A stretch of DNA of 64,000 nt, from positions 186,001 through 250,000 of the forward strand of contig JACFNC010000004.1 in assembly GCA_019455065.1 (NCBI GenBank), in the 5' to 3' direction. The notes beneath the pieces were generated by a model. It made no database searches. It was not told the origin of the DNA and saw only the letters and a program-made list of their open reading frames with translations. Positions 29,247-38,420 of the stretch are shown piece by piece. This stretch comes from Rhodospirillales bacterium (GTDB taxonomy: Bacteria; Pseudomonadota; Alphaproteobacteria; Rhodospirillales; Magnetospirillaceae). The translations under genes were made by a program, and so were the position numbers. Positions within the stretch are counted from its first letter, which is position 1; each line of letters opens with the position of its first letter.

Positions 29247-31710
29247 CCCGGAGAATTTTGAAGAGGCTCGTGAAACGACGGGTGGAGGAGAACGAAAGGA
29301 TTTCTTTGCTTTCGAAGACGCCGCATTCAGGGCGCACAAGGCCGCACTTAACGCGCAGGTCCAGGGTATTGCGGAAACGCTTGCCCGACAGTCCGAAGGG
29401 GACGTTGGCTACGTTAAGGTCGTCTTGAGGCGTAAAGCCTGGGCAAAGAGCCACCGGCCACTCAATTCATTGTTCCGTAGCAACCGGATCCCATTGGTTG
29501 GTGGCGGCGACCTGGGCGTGATGATCTTTGAGGCCCGCCCTAGGACTCTACTGCAAATCGCGGCTGATATTAAAAAGGCGGAGGAGACTACCCGCCTCCG
29601 ATATGATGATCGCAAGGGCAAAGAAGTCCCTTGGCCGAGCCCTCAACGAAGCGAAGTTGGCGCAATCAAGCAGGTTGAGCTTTACGGCCCCAGCGACAGG
29701 CGCGATTTTTCAGTCGATGAGGCGGTGATGTGGCTCGCTAACCCCAAGACGGGAGGCAGCTATCATGTCCAACTATTTGGACTTCCGCCTACCAAAGCCG
29801 ACTGGGATTTGCTCGATGAGGGCCACCAGCGTCTCTACCGCTCCTTTCTCGAAGGGTTGCATTCATTTGGTACAGGGCTGACGGTTGAGCGGCGTGTAGC
29901 CGAGGGGCGGACTAACCCACTTTTGATGGTAAGGTTAGGGAGATCATCTCAACCCGCTGCCCTGCGGTTGACACCTCTTGCTCCCACGGAACGCCGGAGA
30001 GAGGTACTGCCATTCGACGGCGATGTGAACCGCCACGACCGCCTCCTCCACTTTCTCGAACACCACCCGCTCGTCAGAAAAATCGAATTGCCGGGCATCA
30101 TCGTAAAGAGCGAGACACGGACAGAACGTTCTCGACCTCTCTTGGCAACGTTGCCCATACGCGCCGCTCGGACCTATCCGAGAATCGGCATCATAGACGG
30201 TGGCGTCAGCGACCACTTGTCGGATTGGGTTATCGACCGGTGGGATTTACTTGCTGATGAAGACAAGGACCACGGACACGGCACCTTCATCGGTGGTCTT
30301 GCCGTAGCCGGTGGCACCCTCAATACGGCGGATGTCTGCCCCGAGCCTGATGGCGCAGAAATAATGGATTTAGCGGTGTTTCCCACCGAAGGGACAGGCG
30401 CCTTTTCAACCTATTTCCCAGATGGACTGCCTCAGTTCTTTGACGAGGTGTCATCGGCCGTAGCGGAGGCTAAGGCGCGTCACGGCATACGCGTCTTCAA
30501 CATGAGCCTAAACGTCCTTCAGCCTGCGTCCCCAAATCAATACAGCTCTCATGCAGCAAGACTGGATGAAATCGCCGAAGCCAATGACATCATCATCTTC
30601 CTATCCGCAGGCAACACCGCGCCGCAGGAGACCCGGTTGGAATGGCACGCTGACGACGCCCAAGCCTTAGCGGCGCTCGCCACTGCCCGTAACGACGGAT
30701 TGCTCATCCCGGCAGAGAGCGTAAGAAACGTGTCGGTTGCTGCGCTCAATCCTCCAGGCCTGACTAGCTCCATCGCCCACGCCCCAGCATGTTATTCTCG
30801 GCGCGGTCCCGGGCTCCGGTCTGGCGTCAAACCCGACCTTGCTCACATTGGGGGATCCGGCAGCCCGGCTGCGCCTATTGGGCATGGACTCTTTTCTATA
30901 CTTCCGGATGGCAACGTCACCGATGGCTGCGGAACCAGCTACGCAACCCCGCTGGTCGCAAAAACAGCGGCTGTTCTAGACAACATTATTGAAGGCGACG
31001 TTTCGCGGGAAACCCTTATTGCGCTGCTCGTCCACCACGCCCAAGTTCCTGCGCCACTTCGCAAGAAGGCCCTAAAAGGTGTTGCCCGCGACTTAGTTGG
31101 TTTCGGCCTGCCACCCGCCGCCGAACGAATGCTGGAGACCGATGATCATCAAATTACGCTCGTCATCGCGTCGCGCATCCACAAAGACCAACAGATTTCG
31201 TTTCGGTTTAATTGGCCCGCATCCTTGGTGGATTCTGAGGGTAAGTGCCGTGGTCATGCGAAGCTCACCCTAGTCTCGACCCCGCCCCTGAACCACAAAT
31301 TTGGTGCTGAGTTTGTACGTGTAAACATCGACGCAGCACTTCAGCAGCAATCCCCAGATGGCAAGTGGAAGGGCCGCCTCGAGCCTGTCTATCTTCCAGA
31401 AAAAAAAGGGGCTCACGCGTATGAAGCAGAGCTCATCTCCCATGGCCTGAAATGGGCTCCAATCAAAATGTATGAAAAATCCATCCCACGTGGCGTTGGG
31501 CAAGGGTCAAACTGGCGACTTATAATCGAGTACTTGACTCGCTCTGGCGAGGAAATGCCAAGGGATGGCGTTCCATTTACTGCGATTCTTACTATCTCTG
31601 ACCTTGATGGAGCACGTCCTGTTTTCAATGACTTACGCCAGACATTGAATGCGCTTGGCGTAAAGATTTCTGACATTCGGACTGCGGCTAGAATTACTTC
31701 TCGGGTTTAG
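29218..31710 (+). CDS. ietS: Subtilisin-like serine protease of an IetAS module
   Basis: An 830-residue S8-family protease without signal peptide, so cytoplasmic. The catalytic triad is Asp327 (GIIDGG), His354 (HGHGTF) and Ser574 (GTSYATP), with the oxyanion Asn466 (SAGN). A 300-residue N-terminal region and a 200-residue C-terminal region flank the protease domain and have no motif I recognise. The ATG at 29218 lies six bases after GGGGAAGG. In the pTi IetAS pair the protease is the toxic component. All catalytic residues are present, so the enzyme should be active and need restraint by IetA. Confidence 0.85.
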   Translation: MVSPIQIVLNPENFEEARETTGGGERKDFFAFEDAAFRAHKAALNAQVQGIAETLARQSEGDVGYVKVVLRRKAWAKSHRPLNSLFRSNRIPLVGGGDLGVMIFEARPRTLLQIAADIKKAEETTRLRYDDRKGKEVPWPSPQRSEVGAIKQVELYGPSDRRDFSVDEAVMWLANPKTGGSYHVQLFGLPPTKADWDLLDEGHQRLYRSFLEGLHSFGTGLTVERRVAEGRTNPLLMVRLGRSSQPAALRLTPLAPTERRREVLPFDGDVNRHDRLLHFLEHHPLVRKIELPGIIVKSETRTERSRPLLATLPIRAARTYPRIGIIDGGVSDHLSDWVIDRWDLLADEDKDHGHGTFIGGLAVAGGTLNTADVCPEPDGAEIMDLAVFPTEGTGAFSTYFPDGLPQFFDEVSSAVAEAKARHGIRVFNMSLNVLQPASPNQYSSHAARLDEIAEANDIIIFLSAGNTAPQETRLEWHADDAQALAALATARNDGLLIPAESVRNVSVAALNPPGLTSSIAHAPACYSRRGPGLRSGVKPDLAHIGGSGSPAAPIGHGLFSILPDGNVTDGCGTSYATPLVAKTAAVLDNIIEGDVSRETLIALLVHHAQVPAPLRKKALKGVARDLVGFGLPPAAERMLETDDHQITLVIASRIHKDQQISFRFNWPASLVDSEGKCRGHAKLTLVSTPPLNHKFGAEFVRVNIDAALQQQSPDGKWKGRLEPVYLPEKKGAHAYEAELISHGLKWAPIKMYEKSIPRGVGQGSNWRLIIEYLTRSGEEMPRDGVPFTAILTISDLDGARPVFNDLRQTLNALGVKISDIRTAARITSRV

Positions 31711-31747
31711 TTGTAGATTCTCTGCGACGGAGAAATAAACAGAAAGA

Positions 31748-31768
31748 GCCGGGGGCTTGCGCCCCGGC
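31748..31768. terminator. Hairpin between ietS and sdhB, probable sdhB terminator
   Basis: GCCGGGG (31748-31754) pairs with CCCCGGC (31762-31768). On the minus strand it is followed by TCTTTCTGTTTATTTC, fitting an intrinsic terminator 26-50 bp after the sdhB stop. On the plus strand it is followed by CCTTTCGC and may also stop ietS transcripts. No equivalent follows the left sdhB fragment. Confidence 0.6.
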
Positions 31769-31793
31769 CCTTTCGCTGTGATGATCCCTGCCT

Positions 31794-32284
31794 GCGCCTC
31801 AGCGCCGCTCGACCAGCTTCTGCTTGATGCTGCCGATGGCCTTGGCGGGGTTCAGGCCCTTGGGGCAGGTGGTGGTGCAGTTCATGATGGTGTGGCAGCG
31901 GTACAGGCGGAACGGGTCCTCGAGGTGGTCGAGGCGTTCGCCGGTCATCTCGTCGCGGCTGTCGTCAATCCAGCGCGCCGCCTGCAATAGGATCGCCGGG
32001 CCGAGATAGCGCTCGCCGTTCCACCAGTAGCTGGGGCACGAGGTTTGGCAGCAGAAGCACAGGATGCACTCCCACAGCCCGTCCAGCTTGGCCCGCTCCT
32101 CGGGGCTTTGCAGCCGCTCGCGGTCCGGCGGCGGCGGCGTCTGGGTCTGCATCCACGGCTTGATCGAGGCCAGCTGCGCGTAGGGCACGCTGAGGTCGGG
32201 CACCAAGTCCTTGACCACCGGCATGTGCGGCAGCGGATAGATCTTCACCGCGCCCTCGACGTCGTCGATCGGCTTCAGGCAGGC
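31794..32284 (-). repeat. 491-bp direct repeat, right copy (inside intact sdhB)
   Basis: This is the partner of 27386-27876, with one substitution (C at 32257). It covers the last 161 codons of the intact sdhB gene, its stop codon and five following bases. Confidence 0.97.
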
Positions 32285-32578
32285 CAGCGTGTTGGCGCCG
32301 TCGATGTTCATGGCGCACGACCCGCAGATGCCCTCGCGGCAGGATCGGCGGAAGGTCAGCGTCGAGTCGACCTCGTTCTTGATCTTGATCAGCGCGTCGA
32401 GAACCATCGGGCCGCAGGCGTCGCGGTCGATCTCGAAGACGTCGAGGGTGGGATTGCCGCCGGCGTCGGGGTCGTAGCGGTAGATCTCGAACGTCTTGAC
32501 GTTCTTCGCCCCGGCCGGAGCCTTGACGGTCTTGCCCCGGGTGACACGCGAGTTGGGCGGCAGCGCGAATTCGACCAT
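31799..32578 (-). CDS. sdhB: Succinate dehydrogenase iron-sulfur subunit
   Basis: A complete 259-residue SdhB. The [2Fe-2S] domain has CREGICGSC and a fourth Cys at residue 100. The [4Fe-4S] ligands are in [12 protein letters not shown] and the [3Fe-4S] ligands in [14 protein letters not shown]. It carries electrons from FAD in SdhA to quinone and heme in SdhCD. It is the last gene of sdhCDAB. Its last 161 codons are duplicated 4.4 kb away, so the coding sequence either survived or was rebuilt by the integration next to it. Confidence 0.97.
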   Translation of the reverse strand: MVEFALPPNSRVTRGKTVKAPAGAKNVKTFEIYRYDPDAGGNPTLDVFEIDRDACGPMVLDALIKIKNEVDSTLTFRRSCREGICGSCAMNIDGANTLACLKPIDDVEGAVKIYPLPHMPVVKDLVPDLSVPYAQLASIKPWMQTQTPPPPDRERLQSPEERAKLDGLWECILCFCCQTSCPSYWWNGERYLGPAILLQAARWIDDSRDEMTGERLDHLEDPFRLYRCHTIMNCTTTCPKGLNPAKAIGSIKQKLVERR

Positions 32579-32597
32579 GTCTGCTTCCTCGGGTTGA

Positions 32598-34385
32598 TCA
32601 GTACACGCGGGCCTTGGGGGCGATGTACTCGACCTCGTCGGTCAGGGTGTAGGTGTGCACCGGCCGGTAGTCGAGGGTCACCTTGCCCTTGTCGTCGACC
32701 CAGGCCAGGGTGTGCTTCATCCAGTTGGCGTCGTCGCGCTCGGCGAAGTCCTCGCGGGCGTGGGCGCCCCGGCTTTCCTTGCGGGCCTCGGCCGAGTTGA
32801 TGGTGGCGGCGGCGCAGGCCAGCAGGTTCTCCAACTCCAGCGCCTCGGCGAGGTCGCTGTTCCAGATCAGCGAGCGGTCGTCGACGCGGATCTCGGGCAG
32901 CATGGCCCACACCTCGGCGATGTGGCGGCAGCCGTCGGCCAGCGACTCCTGGGTGCGGAACACGGCGGCGTCGTTCTGCATGTGACGCTGCATGGCCAGG
33001 CGGATGTCGGCCACCTTCTGGCTGCCCTTGGCGTTGCGCAGGCGATCCAGGCGGCCGAGCGCGAAGTCGGCGGCGTTGGCCGGCAGCGGCTTGTGCGGCG
33101 TTCCGGGTTTGAGCACCTCGGCGGCGCGCAGGGCGGCGGCGCGGCCGAACACCACGATGTCGAGCAGCGAGTTGGTGCCCAGGCGGTTGGCGCCGTGCAC
33201 CGACACGCAGGCCGCCTCGCCGATCGCCATCAGGCCGGGGCACACGGCGTCGGGATCGTCCTTGGTCGGGCGCAGAACCTCGCCGTGATAGTTGGTGGGA
33301 ATGCCGCCCATGTTGTAATGCACGGTCGGCAGCACCGGGATGGGCTCGCGCGTGGCGTCGACGCCGGCGAAGATCTTCGAGGTCTCGGTGATGCCGGGCA
33401 GGCGGGCGTGCAGCACGTCGGCGCCCAGATGCTCGAGATGCAGGAAGATGTGGTCGGCGTTCTTGCCGACGCCCCGGCCTTCGCGGATCTCCACGGTCAT
33501 GGCGCGGCTGACCACGTCGCGCGACGCCAGGTCCTTGGCGGTGGGGGCGTAACGCTCCATGAAACGTTCGCCGGCGGAGTTCGTGAGGTACCCGCCCTCG
33601 CCGCGCGCGCCCTCGGTGATCAGGCAGCCCGAGCCGTAGATGCCGGTGGGGTGGAACTGCACGAACTCGTGGTCCTGCAAGGGCAGGCCGGCGCGGGCCA
33701 CCATGCCGTTGCCGTCGCCGGTGCAGGTGTGCGCCGAGGTGCAGGAGAAATAGGCGCGCCCGTAGCCGCCGGTGGCCAGCACGGTCAGATGGGCGCGGAA
33801 CACGTGGATGGTGCCGTCGTCCAGGTTCCAGGCGACGACGCCTCGGCACGAGCCGTCCTGATCCATGATCAGGTCGATCGCGAAATACTCGACGAAGAAC
33901 TCGGCGTTGTGCTTGAGGCACTGCTGATAGAGCGTGTGCAGGATGGCGTGGCCGGTGCGGTCGGCGGCGGCGCAGGCGCGCTGCACCGGCTTTTCGCCGT
34001 AATTGCTCATGTGCCCGCCGAACGGCCGCTGATAGATGCGGCCGTCCTCGGTGCGGCTGAACGGCACGCCGAAATGCTCGAGTTCGTAGACGGCGGGCAC
34101 GGCCTCGCGGCACATGTATTCGATGGCGTCCTGGTCGCCCAGCCAGTCCGAGCCCTTGACGGTGTCGTACATGTGCCAGCGCCAGTTGTCCTCGGCCATG
34201 TTGCCGAGCGAGGCGCCGATGCCGCCCTGCGCCGCCACGGTGTGGCTGCGGGTCGGGAACACCTTGGTCACGCAGGCGGTCTTGAGGCCGGCCGCGCCCA
34301 TGCCCAGGGTGGCGCGCAGGCCGGCGCCGCCGGCGCCCACGACCACCACGTCATAGGTGTGTTCGACGATCTTGTAGGCAGCCAT
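32598..34385 (-). CDS. sdhA: Succinate dehydrogenase flavoprotein subunit
   Basis: A 595-residue flavoprotein. The FAD-binding GAGGAGLRA motif is near the N-terminus, and the His in [11 protein letters not shown] is the expected covalent FAD attachment site. Substrate residues are visible around [21 protein letters not shown], and the C-terminal domain ends [16 protein letters not shown]. It oxidises succinate to fumarate on the cytoplasmic side of the membrane. It lies four bases downstream of sdhD and 19 bases upstream of sdhB. Confidence 0.98.
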   Translation of the reverse strand: MAAYKIVEHTYDVVVVGAGGAGLRATLGMGAAGLKTACVTKVFPTRSHTVAAQGGIGASLGNMAEDNWRWHMYDTVKGSDWLGDQDAIEYMCREAVPAVYELEHFGVPFSRTEDGRIYQRPFGGHMSNYGEKPVQRACAAADRTGHAILHTLYQQCLKHNAEFFVEYFAIDLIMDQDGSCRGVVAWNLDDGTIHVFRAHLTVLATGGYGRAYFSCTSAHTCTGDGNGMVARAGLPLQDHEFVQFHPTGIYGSGCLITEGARGEGGYLTNSAGERFMERYAPTAKDLASRDVVSRAMTVEIREGRGVGKNADHIFLHLEHLGADVLHARLPGITETSKIFAGVDATREPIPVLPTVHYNMGGIPTNYHGEVLRPTKDDPDAVCPGLMAIGEAACVSVHGANRLGTNSLLDIVVFGRAAALRAAEVLKPGTPHKPLPANAADFALGRLDRLRNAKGSQKVADIRLAMQRHMQNDAAVFRTQESLADGCRHIAEVWAMLPEIRVDDRSLIWNSDLAEALELENLLACAAATINSAEARKESRGAHAREDFAERDDANWMKHTLAWVDDKGKVTLDYRPVHTYTLTDEVEYIAPKARVY

Positions 34386-34389
34386 CGGA

Positions 34390-34770
34390 TCAGCCCCCCG
34401 TGGCGACGTTGAGCACGGCCACCACCGAGAACACCCCCAGGGCGACGGCGGCCAGCTTGAGCGCGATCAGCGAGGCCGTCTTGATGGCCTCGTCATGCAC
34501 GTAGTCCTCGATCACCACCTGCACGCCGAGTTGCGCGTGGTGGAAGGTCGCGATGATGAGCAGCACCATCATCGCCGTGTTGCCGGGCGTGGCCAGCCAG
34601 GCCTGAAAGCGGGCATGATCGGCGCCCAGCAGGGCGATGACCGAGATCACGAACCACAGGCTGAGCGGCACCAGCGCGATCGCGGTCAGGCGCTGCGCCC
34701 ACCAATGGCCGACGCCTTCCTTGGCCGATCCCAGGCCGCGGGCGCGGCCGAGCGGTGACTCCATACGCAT
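34390..34770 (-). CDS. sdhD: Succinate dehydrogenase membrane anchor subunit
   Basis: A 126-residue anchor with three membrane helices: [19 protein letters not shown], a middle helix with the heme-ligand region [19 protein letters not shown], and a C-terminal helix. The ATG at 34770 overlaps the sdhC stop by one base (TGATG), which fixes the start over the longer open frame. With SdhC it forms the quinone and heme b site. Confidence 0.93.
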   Translation of the reverse strand: MRMESPLGRARGLGSAKEGVGHWWAQRLTAIALVPLSLWFVISVIALLGADHARFQAWLATPGNTAMMVLLIIATFHHAQLGVQVVIEDYVHDEAIKTASLIALKLAAVALGVFSVVAVLNVATGG

Positions 34771-35162
34771 CAGATCCTCCACGCCGCGAAACCGGCGATC
34801 CAGCAAAGCACGGTAAGTCCGGCCGCGCAGGCCAGGACCACGTAATTGGCCCGGAAGGTCTGCGGCAGTTCGAAGCCCCAGCCGGCGTCCCACAGCAGGT
34901 GCCGCACGCCGTTGCACAGATGGTAGAACAGGCAGGCCGACCAGCCGAGCAGCAGCAGGATACCGAACCACGAGCCGACGAAGGCCTGCGCACGGGCGAA
35001 GGCGTCGGGCCCGTAGGCGGCGGCTCCCAGCCAATAGGCCAGCATCAGGGTGCCGACGGTGAGCAGCACGCCGGTGGCGCGATGGCTGATCGACATCACG
35101 GCGGCCAGCGGCAGCCGGTAGACTTGCAGATGCGGCGACAGGGGCCTGTTGCGGGTATTCAT
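34770..35162 (-). CDS. sdhC: Succinate dehydrogenase cytochrome b556 subunit
   Basis: A 130-residue SdhC starting MNTRNRPLSPHLQVYRLP, the canonical opening of the family. The signature SISHRATGVLL and the heme region LFYHLCNGVRHLLWD are present, with three membrane helices. The start at 35162 lies about 47 bases downstream of the predicted transcription start. It is first in the sdhCDAB order. Confidence 0.95.
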   Translation of the reverse strand: MNTRNRPLSPHLQVYRLPLAAVMSISHRATGVLLTVGTLMLAYWLGAAAYGPDAFARAQAFVGSWFGILLLLGWSACLFYHLCNGVRHLLWDAGWGFELPQTFRANYVVLACAAGLTVLCWIAGFAAWRI

Positions 35163-35215
35163 GGCGGGCGCCTCTCGAGGCTGCGAACGAACTAAGATGC
35201 GGCGATGCAGCAAAG

Positions 35216-35244
35216 GTATTAGACCCTCGTGGCGATCAAGTCAA
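35216..35244 (-). promoter_or_regulatory. Sigma-70 promoter of sdhCDAB
   Basis: On the minus strand TTGACT (35244-35239) and TAATAC (35221-35216) are separated by exactly 17 bp, both near consensus. Transcription would begin near 35209, leaving a leader of about 47 bases before sdhC. Confidence 0.7.
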
Positions 35245-35361
35245 CGCCGCGAGCCACACTTTCTGGCAGGCAAAACTTATGCAATCCATTGTTTTTCCCT
35301 ATGGGAATTGCAGTTCGCCGAGCCTACCCATTGGTGGCGTGAGCGATGCCACCCGCCGCCT

Positions 35362-36417
35362 TCACGGCCGCCGCGGCACCAGCACCGTATAGTCGAAATC
35401 AAGCACCACCGCCGGATCATAACCGCCCTCCGCGGTCTTGAAAGGCGTTGCCGCGCATGGCTGGTCCTTGGTGGCGACGGTGCGCAGCCGCAGCGCCCCG
35501 ACATCGTGACGGCCGTGAATCTCGACCTTTTCCAGGATCTCCGACCAGGCGTAAACAGTATCGCCGGCGAAGCAGGGGGCGACGTGGCGCCCGCCGTTGA
35601 TCGCGACGACCTTGACCGCGTTGGCCAAGCCGTTGAACGACAGGGCGCGCGCCAGGCTGATGACGTGGCCGCCGTAGATGAGGCGCCGCCCGAAACGGCC
35701 GTCCTTCTCGGTGTGCTGGTTGAAGTGCACCTTGGCGGTGTTCTGGTAGAGGCGGGTGGCCATCGCGTGCTCCGCCTCCTCGATGGTCATGCCGTCGACG
35801 TGGTCGATGCGTTCGCCGGCCGCGTAGTCGTCCCAGTAATGGGGGGAGCCGGCGAGTGCGCAATCGAACGCCCCCATCTCCAGTCCCGCCGGCACGCGCA
35901 GGGCGTCGGCCGGGACCGCGCCGGGCAGGTCGGGGACCCGTTCCTCTGGCGCCGGGGCGTCCTTGTCGCGCTTTCGCACCATGACCCAGCGGGCGTATTC
36001 GAGCACGATCTCGTCATTCTGGTTGTATCCCGTCGAGCGCACGTAGACGACGCCGGTCTGGCGGTTCGAGTTCTCCTTCAGGCCGATGACCTCGGACACG
36101 GTGCGGATGGTGTCGCCCGGATAGACTGGCACGCCGAAGCGGCCGTCGGCGTAGCCCAGGTTCGCCACGGCGTTCAGCGAGATGTCGGGGACCGTCTTGC
36201 CGAAGACGACGTGGAAGGCCAGCAGGTCGTCGACCGGGGCCTGCGGCAGGCCAAGTCCGCGGGCGAACTCGTCCGAAGAGGCAAGCGCGAAACGGCTGCC
36301 GTACAGGGCCGTGTACAAGGCGACGTCGCCCGAGGTGACGGTGCGCGGGGTGGCGTGGCGGATCACCTGCCCCAGCCGGAAGTCCTCGAAGAAGTTGCCC
36401 GGATTGGTCTTGGTCAT
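35362..36417 (-). CDS. mch: Mesaconyl-CoA hydratase (MaoC family)
   Basis: A 351-residue double hot-dog protein of the MaoC family. The two hot-dog halves are seen around RTVTSGDVALYTALYG and the C-terminal YGGHVISLARALSFNGL. Length and the KTNPGNFFEDFRLGQVIRHA opening match mesaconyl-CoA (beta-methylmalyl-CoA) hydratase of the ethylmalonyl-CoA pathway. The ATG at 36417 follows GGGAGCG and is preferred to the upstream TTG. The location beside sdh and a malyl-CoA thioesterase-like gene parallels Rhodobacter, from memory. Confidence 0.82.
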   Translation of the reverse strand: MTKTNPGNFFEDFRLGQVIRHATPRTVTSGDVALYTALYGSRFALASSDEFARGLGLPQAPVDDLLAFHVVFGKTVPDISLNAVANLGYADGRFGVPVYPGDTIRTVSEVIGLKENSNRQTGVVYVRSTGYNQNDEIVLEYARWVMVRKRDKDAPAPEERVPDLPGAVPADALRVPAGLEMGAFDCALAGSPHYWDDYAAGERIDHVDGMTIEEAEHAMATRLYQNTAKVHFNQHTEKDGRFGRRLIYGGHVISLARALSFNGLANAVKVVAINGGRHVAPCFAGDTVYAWSEILEKVEIHGRHDVGALRLRTVATKDQPCAATPFKTAEGGYDPAVVLDFDYTVLVPRRP

Positions 36418-36438
36418 GTTCGCTCCCAACGAATCCTT

Positions 36439-36520
36439 GTCATTGCGAGGAGGCCTTGCCGACGAAGCAATCCAGGCCGGCCGTGGCCCTGGATTGCTTC
36501 GCCTGCGGCTCGCAATGACG
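36439..36520. repeat. Palindromic repeat, GTCATTGCGAG family, copy 1
   Basis: An imperfect inverted repeat with outer arms GTCATTGCGAG and CTCGCAATGAC and inner arms GAAGCAATCCAGG and CCTGGATTGCTTC. It lies between the two ethylmalonyl-CoA pathway genes. A second copy in the opposite orientation is at 48835-48915. Confidence 0.85.
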
Positions 36521-36541
36521 CCAGTTAGTTGTCCGTCGTGA

Positions 36542-37417
36542 CTAGGCCGACATCGCCGCGATCTGCTCGGCCAGGGCGACCAGGCGTTTCGCGTTGGCGA
36601 CGTGCAAGTTTTCGATCAGCTTGCCGTCGACCACCACCACGCCCTTGCCGGCGGCGGCGGCCTCGGCGTGGGCGGCGATGATGCGGCGCGACCACTCAAC
36701 CTCCGCCTCCGAGGGCGCGAAGGCGCGGTTGGCCGCGTCGATGGTCCTGGGGTGGATCAGGGTCTTGCCGTCGAAGCCCAGTTCGGCGCCTTGGCGGCAG
36801 GAATTCTCGAAGCCCTCGTCGTCGTTGAGGTCGAGGTAGACCCCGTCGACGATGGCAAGACCGGACGCGCGCGCCGCCAGCATGCACAGGCCGAGGCTGG
36901 TGATCATCGGCAGGCGGTCGCGGGTGTGGGCGCAATGCAGGTCCTTGGCGAGATCCGAGGTGCCCATGACGAAGCCGCCGAGGCGGGGGCTGGCCTGCGC
37001 GATTTCCTTTGCTTCGAGAATGCCGCGCGGCGTCTCCATCATGCACCAGATGCCCAGATCGTCGGGTGCGCCGTTGGCCTGCAGCACCTGTTCGGCCTGG
37101 CGCACCATGTCGGCGCTCTCGACCTTGGGCAGCAGCACCGCATGGGCGCCAGAAGTGGCCGCTGCGACCAGATCGGCGAAGCCCCAAGGCGTCGCAAGCC
37201 CGTTCACCCGCAGGAGGATCTCCCGCAGTCCGTAGCCGCCGGCGCGCAGCGCCTCGCAAGCCTGGGTGCGCGCCTGCTCCTTGGCATCGGGGGCGACCGC
37301 GTCCTCGAGGTCGAAGATCAGGCCGTCGGCGGGCAGCGTCCTGGCCTTATCCAGCGCCCGTGGATTCGATCCGGGCATGTAGAGAACACTGCGACGCGGG
37401 CGCGCGACTGCTGCCAT
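36542..37417 (-). CDS. mcl2: CoA ester lyase, probable (3S)-malyl-CoA thioesterase
   Basis: A 291-residue CitE-like TIM-barrel protein starting RRSVLYMPGSNPRALDKA. Metal/CoA-site motifs are visible (GLIFDLEDAVAPDAKEQAR, VLLPKVES, WCMMETPRGILEA, GFDGKTLIHP). The length and position next to mesaconyl-CoA hydratase fit Mcl2, which hydrolyses malyl-CoA to malate. Beta-methylmalyl-CoA/malyl-CoA lyase (Mcl1) and citrate-lyase beta-like proteins are alternatives; Mcl1 is usually somewhat longer. The pathway feeds glyoxylate-derived C4 units into the adjacent TCA genes. Confidence 0.65.
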   Translation of the reverse strand: MAAVARPRRSVLYMPGSNPRALDKARTLPADGLIFDLEDAVAPDAKEQARTQACEALRAGGYGLREILLRVNGLATPWGFADLVAAATSGAHAVLLPKVESADMVRQAEQVLQANGAPDDLGIWCMMETPRGILEAKEIAQASPRLGGFVMGTSDLAKDLHCAHTRDRLPMITSLGLCMLAARASGLAIVDGVYLDLNDDEGFENSCRQGAELGFDGKTLIHPRTIDAANRAFAPSEAEVEWSRRIIAAHAEAAAAGKGVVVVDGKLIENLHVANAKRLVALAEQIAAMSA

Positions 37418-37525
37418 GGCGGCCTACTCCTGGCTGAAAACCCCGGTAACGGGCCGGAACACTAGCAACGAAGCCGCGGTCATGGCAAGGTTGCGCCGCA
37501 GCAATCCGGTAACGCGGTACCGAGA

Positions 37526-38383
37526 ATGTCGATTCTGTCCATCCAGTCCAGCGTGGCCTACGGTCACGTCGGCAATTCCGCCGCGGTGTTTCCTCTCCAG
37601 TGCCTGGGGCACGAGGTGTGGCCGGTGGACACCGTGCAGTTCTCCAACCACACCGGCTATGGGCGTTGGCGCGGAGACGTTTTCTCCGCCGGCCATGTCC
37701 GCGAGGTGGTGCGGGGCATCGAGGAGCAGGGGCGGCTGGGGGACTGCGTGGCCGTGCTGAGCGGCTATCTCGGCGACGCCGAGATCGGCGGCGCGGTCGT
37801 CGACGCGGTGGCGGCGGTGCGTGCGGCCAATCCGGTCGCACTGTACTGCTGCGATCCGGTGATCGGCGATGTCGGAAAGGGCGTTTTCGTACGCGAGGGG
37901 GTGCCCGAGTTTTTGGCCGAGAAGGCGATCTCCGCGGCCGACATCGTCACGCCGAACCAGTTCGAGTTGGAGATGCTGACCGGCATGGCCGCCCACACCC
38001 TCGAAAAGGCGATCGCCGCGGCGGACGCCCTGCGTGGCCGTGGGCCGCGGATGGTGGTGGTCACCAGCCTTCTGCGCTCGGAGGCGCCACCCGGCTGCAT
38101 CGAAACTTTGTTGGCCACGGCCGACGGCGCCTGGCTCGTCCGCACGCCTCTCTGGGCGCTTCCCTTTCCCCCGAGCGGATCGGGCGACGTGCTGTCCGCC
38201 CTGTTCCTCGGCCGCCTGCTGTCCGGCACGCCGCCTCCCGAGGCGCTGGCGCTGGCGGTGTCGAGCCTTTACGCCATCCTCGGCCGCACGCTCGATCTGG
38301 GGCGACGGGAACTGGCGCTGATCGACGGGCGACATGAGATCGGCGCGCCGTCAAAGGTCTTTCCGGCCATCCCGGTGGGCTGA
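37526..38383 (+). CDS. pdxY: Pyridoxal kinase
   Basis: A 285-residue ribokinase-fold kinase starting [20 protein letters not shown], the PdxY/PdxK signature. The substrate region [13 protein letters not shown], the [10 protein letters not shown] loop and the catalytic anion-hole motif [15 protein letters not shown] (Gly-x-Gly-Asp) are present. It phosphorylates pyridoxal in vitamin B6 salvage. It stands alone between divergent and convergent genes. Confidence 0.93.
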   Translation: MSILSIQSSVAYGHVGNSAAVFPLQCLGHEVWPVDTVQFSNHTGYGRWRGDVFSAGHVREVVRGIEEQGRLGDCVAVLSGYLGDAEIGGAVVDAVAAVRAANPVALYCCDPVIGDVGKGVFVREGVPEFLAEKAISAADIVTPNQFELEMLTGMAAHTLEKAIAAADALRGRGPRMVVVTSLLRSEAPPGCIETLLATADGAWLVRTPLWALPFPPSGSGDVLSALFLGRLLSGTPPPEALALAVSSLYAILGRTLDLGRRELALIDGRHEIGAPSKVFPAIPVG

Positions 38384-38420
38384 GCCGCGCCAGAGATTCC
38401 GCCGCCGATTGCAACAAACT

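Larger units (their letters stand above)
27386..31793. mobile_element. 4.4-kb IetAS integrative unit bounded by sdhB direct repeats
   Basis: The unit consists of the left sdhB repeat plus 3,917 bp of unique DNA (27877-31793). Another copy of the repeat follows at 31794-32284. Its content is ietA, ietS and short flanks; no integrase, transposase, resolvase or replication gene is present. Base composition and AT-ending codons inside the two genes differ visibly from the flanks, suggesting transfer. The structure equals the product of a single crossover between a circle carrying a 491-bp sdhB segment and chromosomal sdhB. That origin is inference. Confidence 0.75.

Noticed and set aside
27386-32284. 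A transposon insertion with target-site duplication
   Set aside because: A 491-bp duplication is far longer than transposon target duplications, and there is no transposase or terminal inverted repeat at the junctions.
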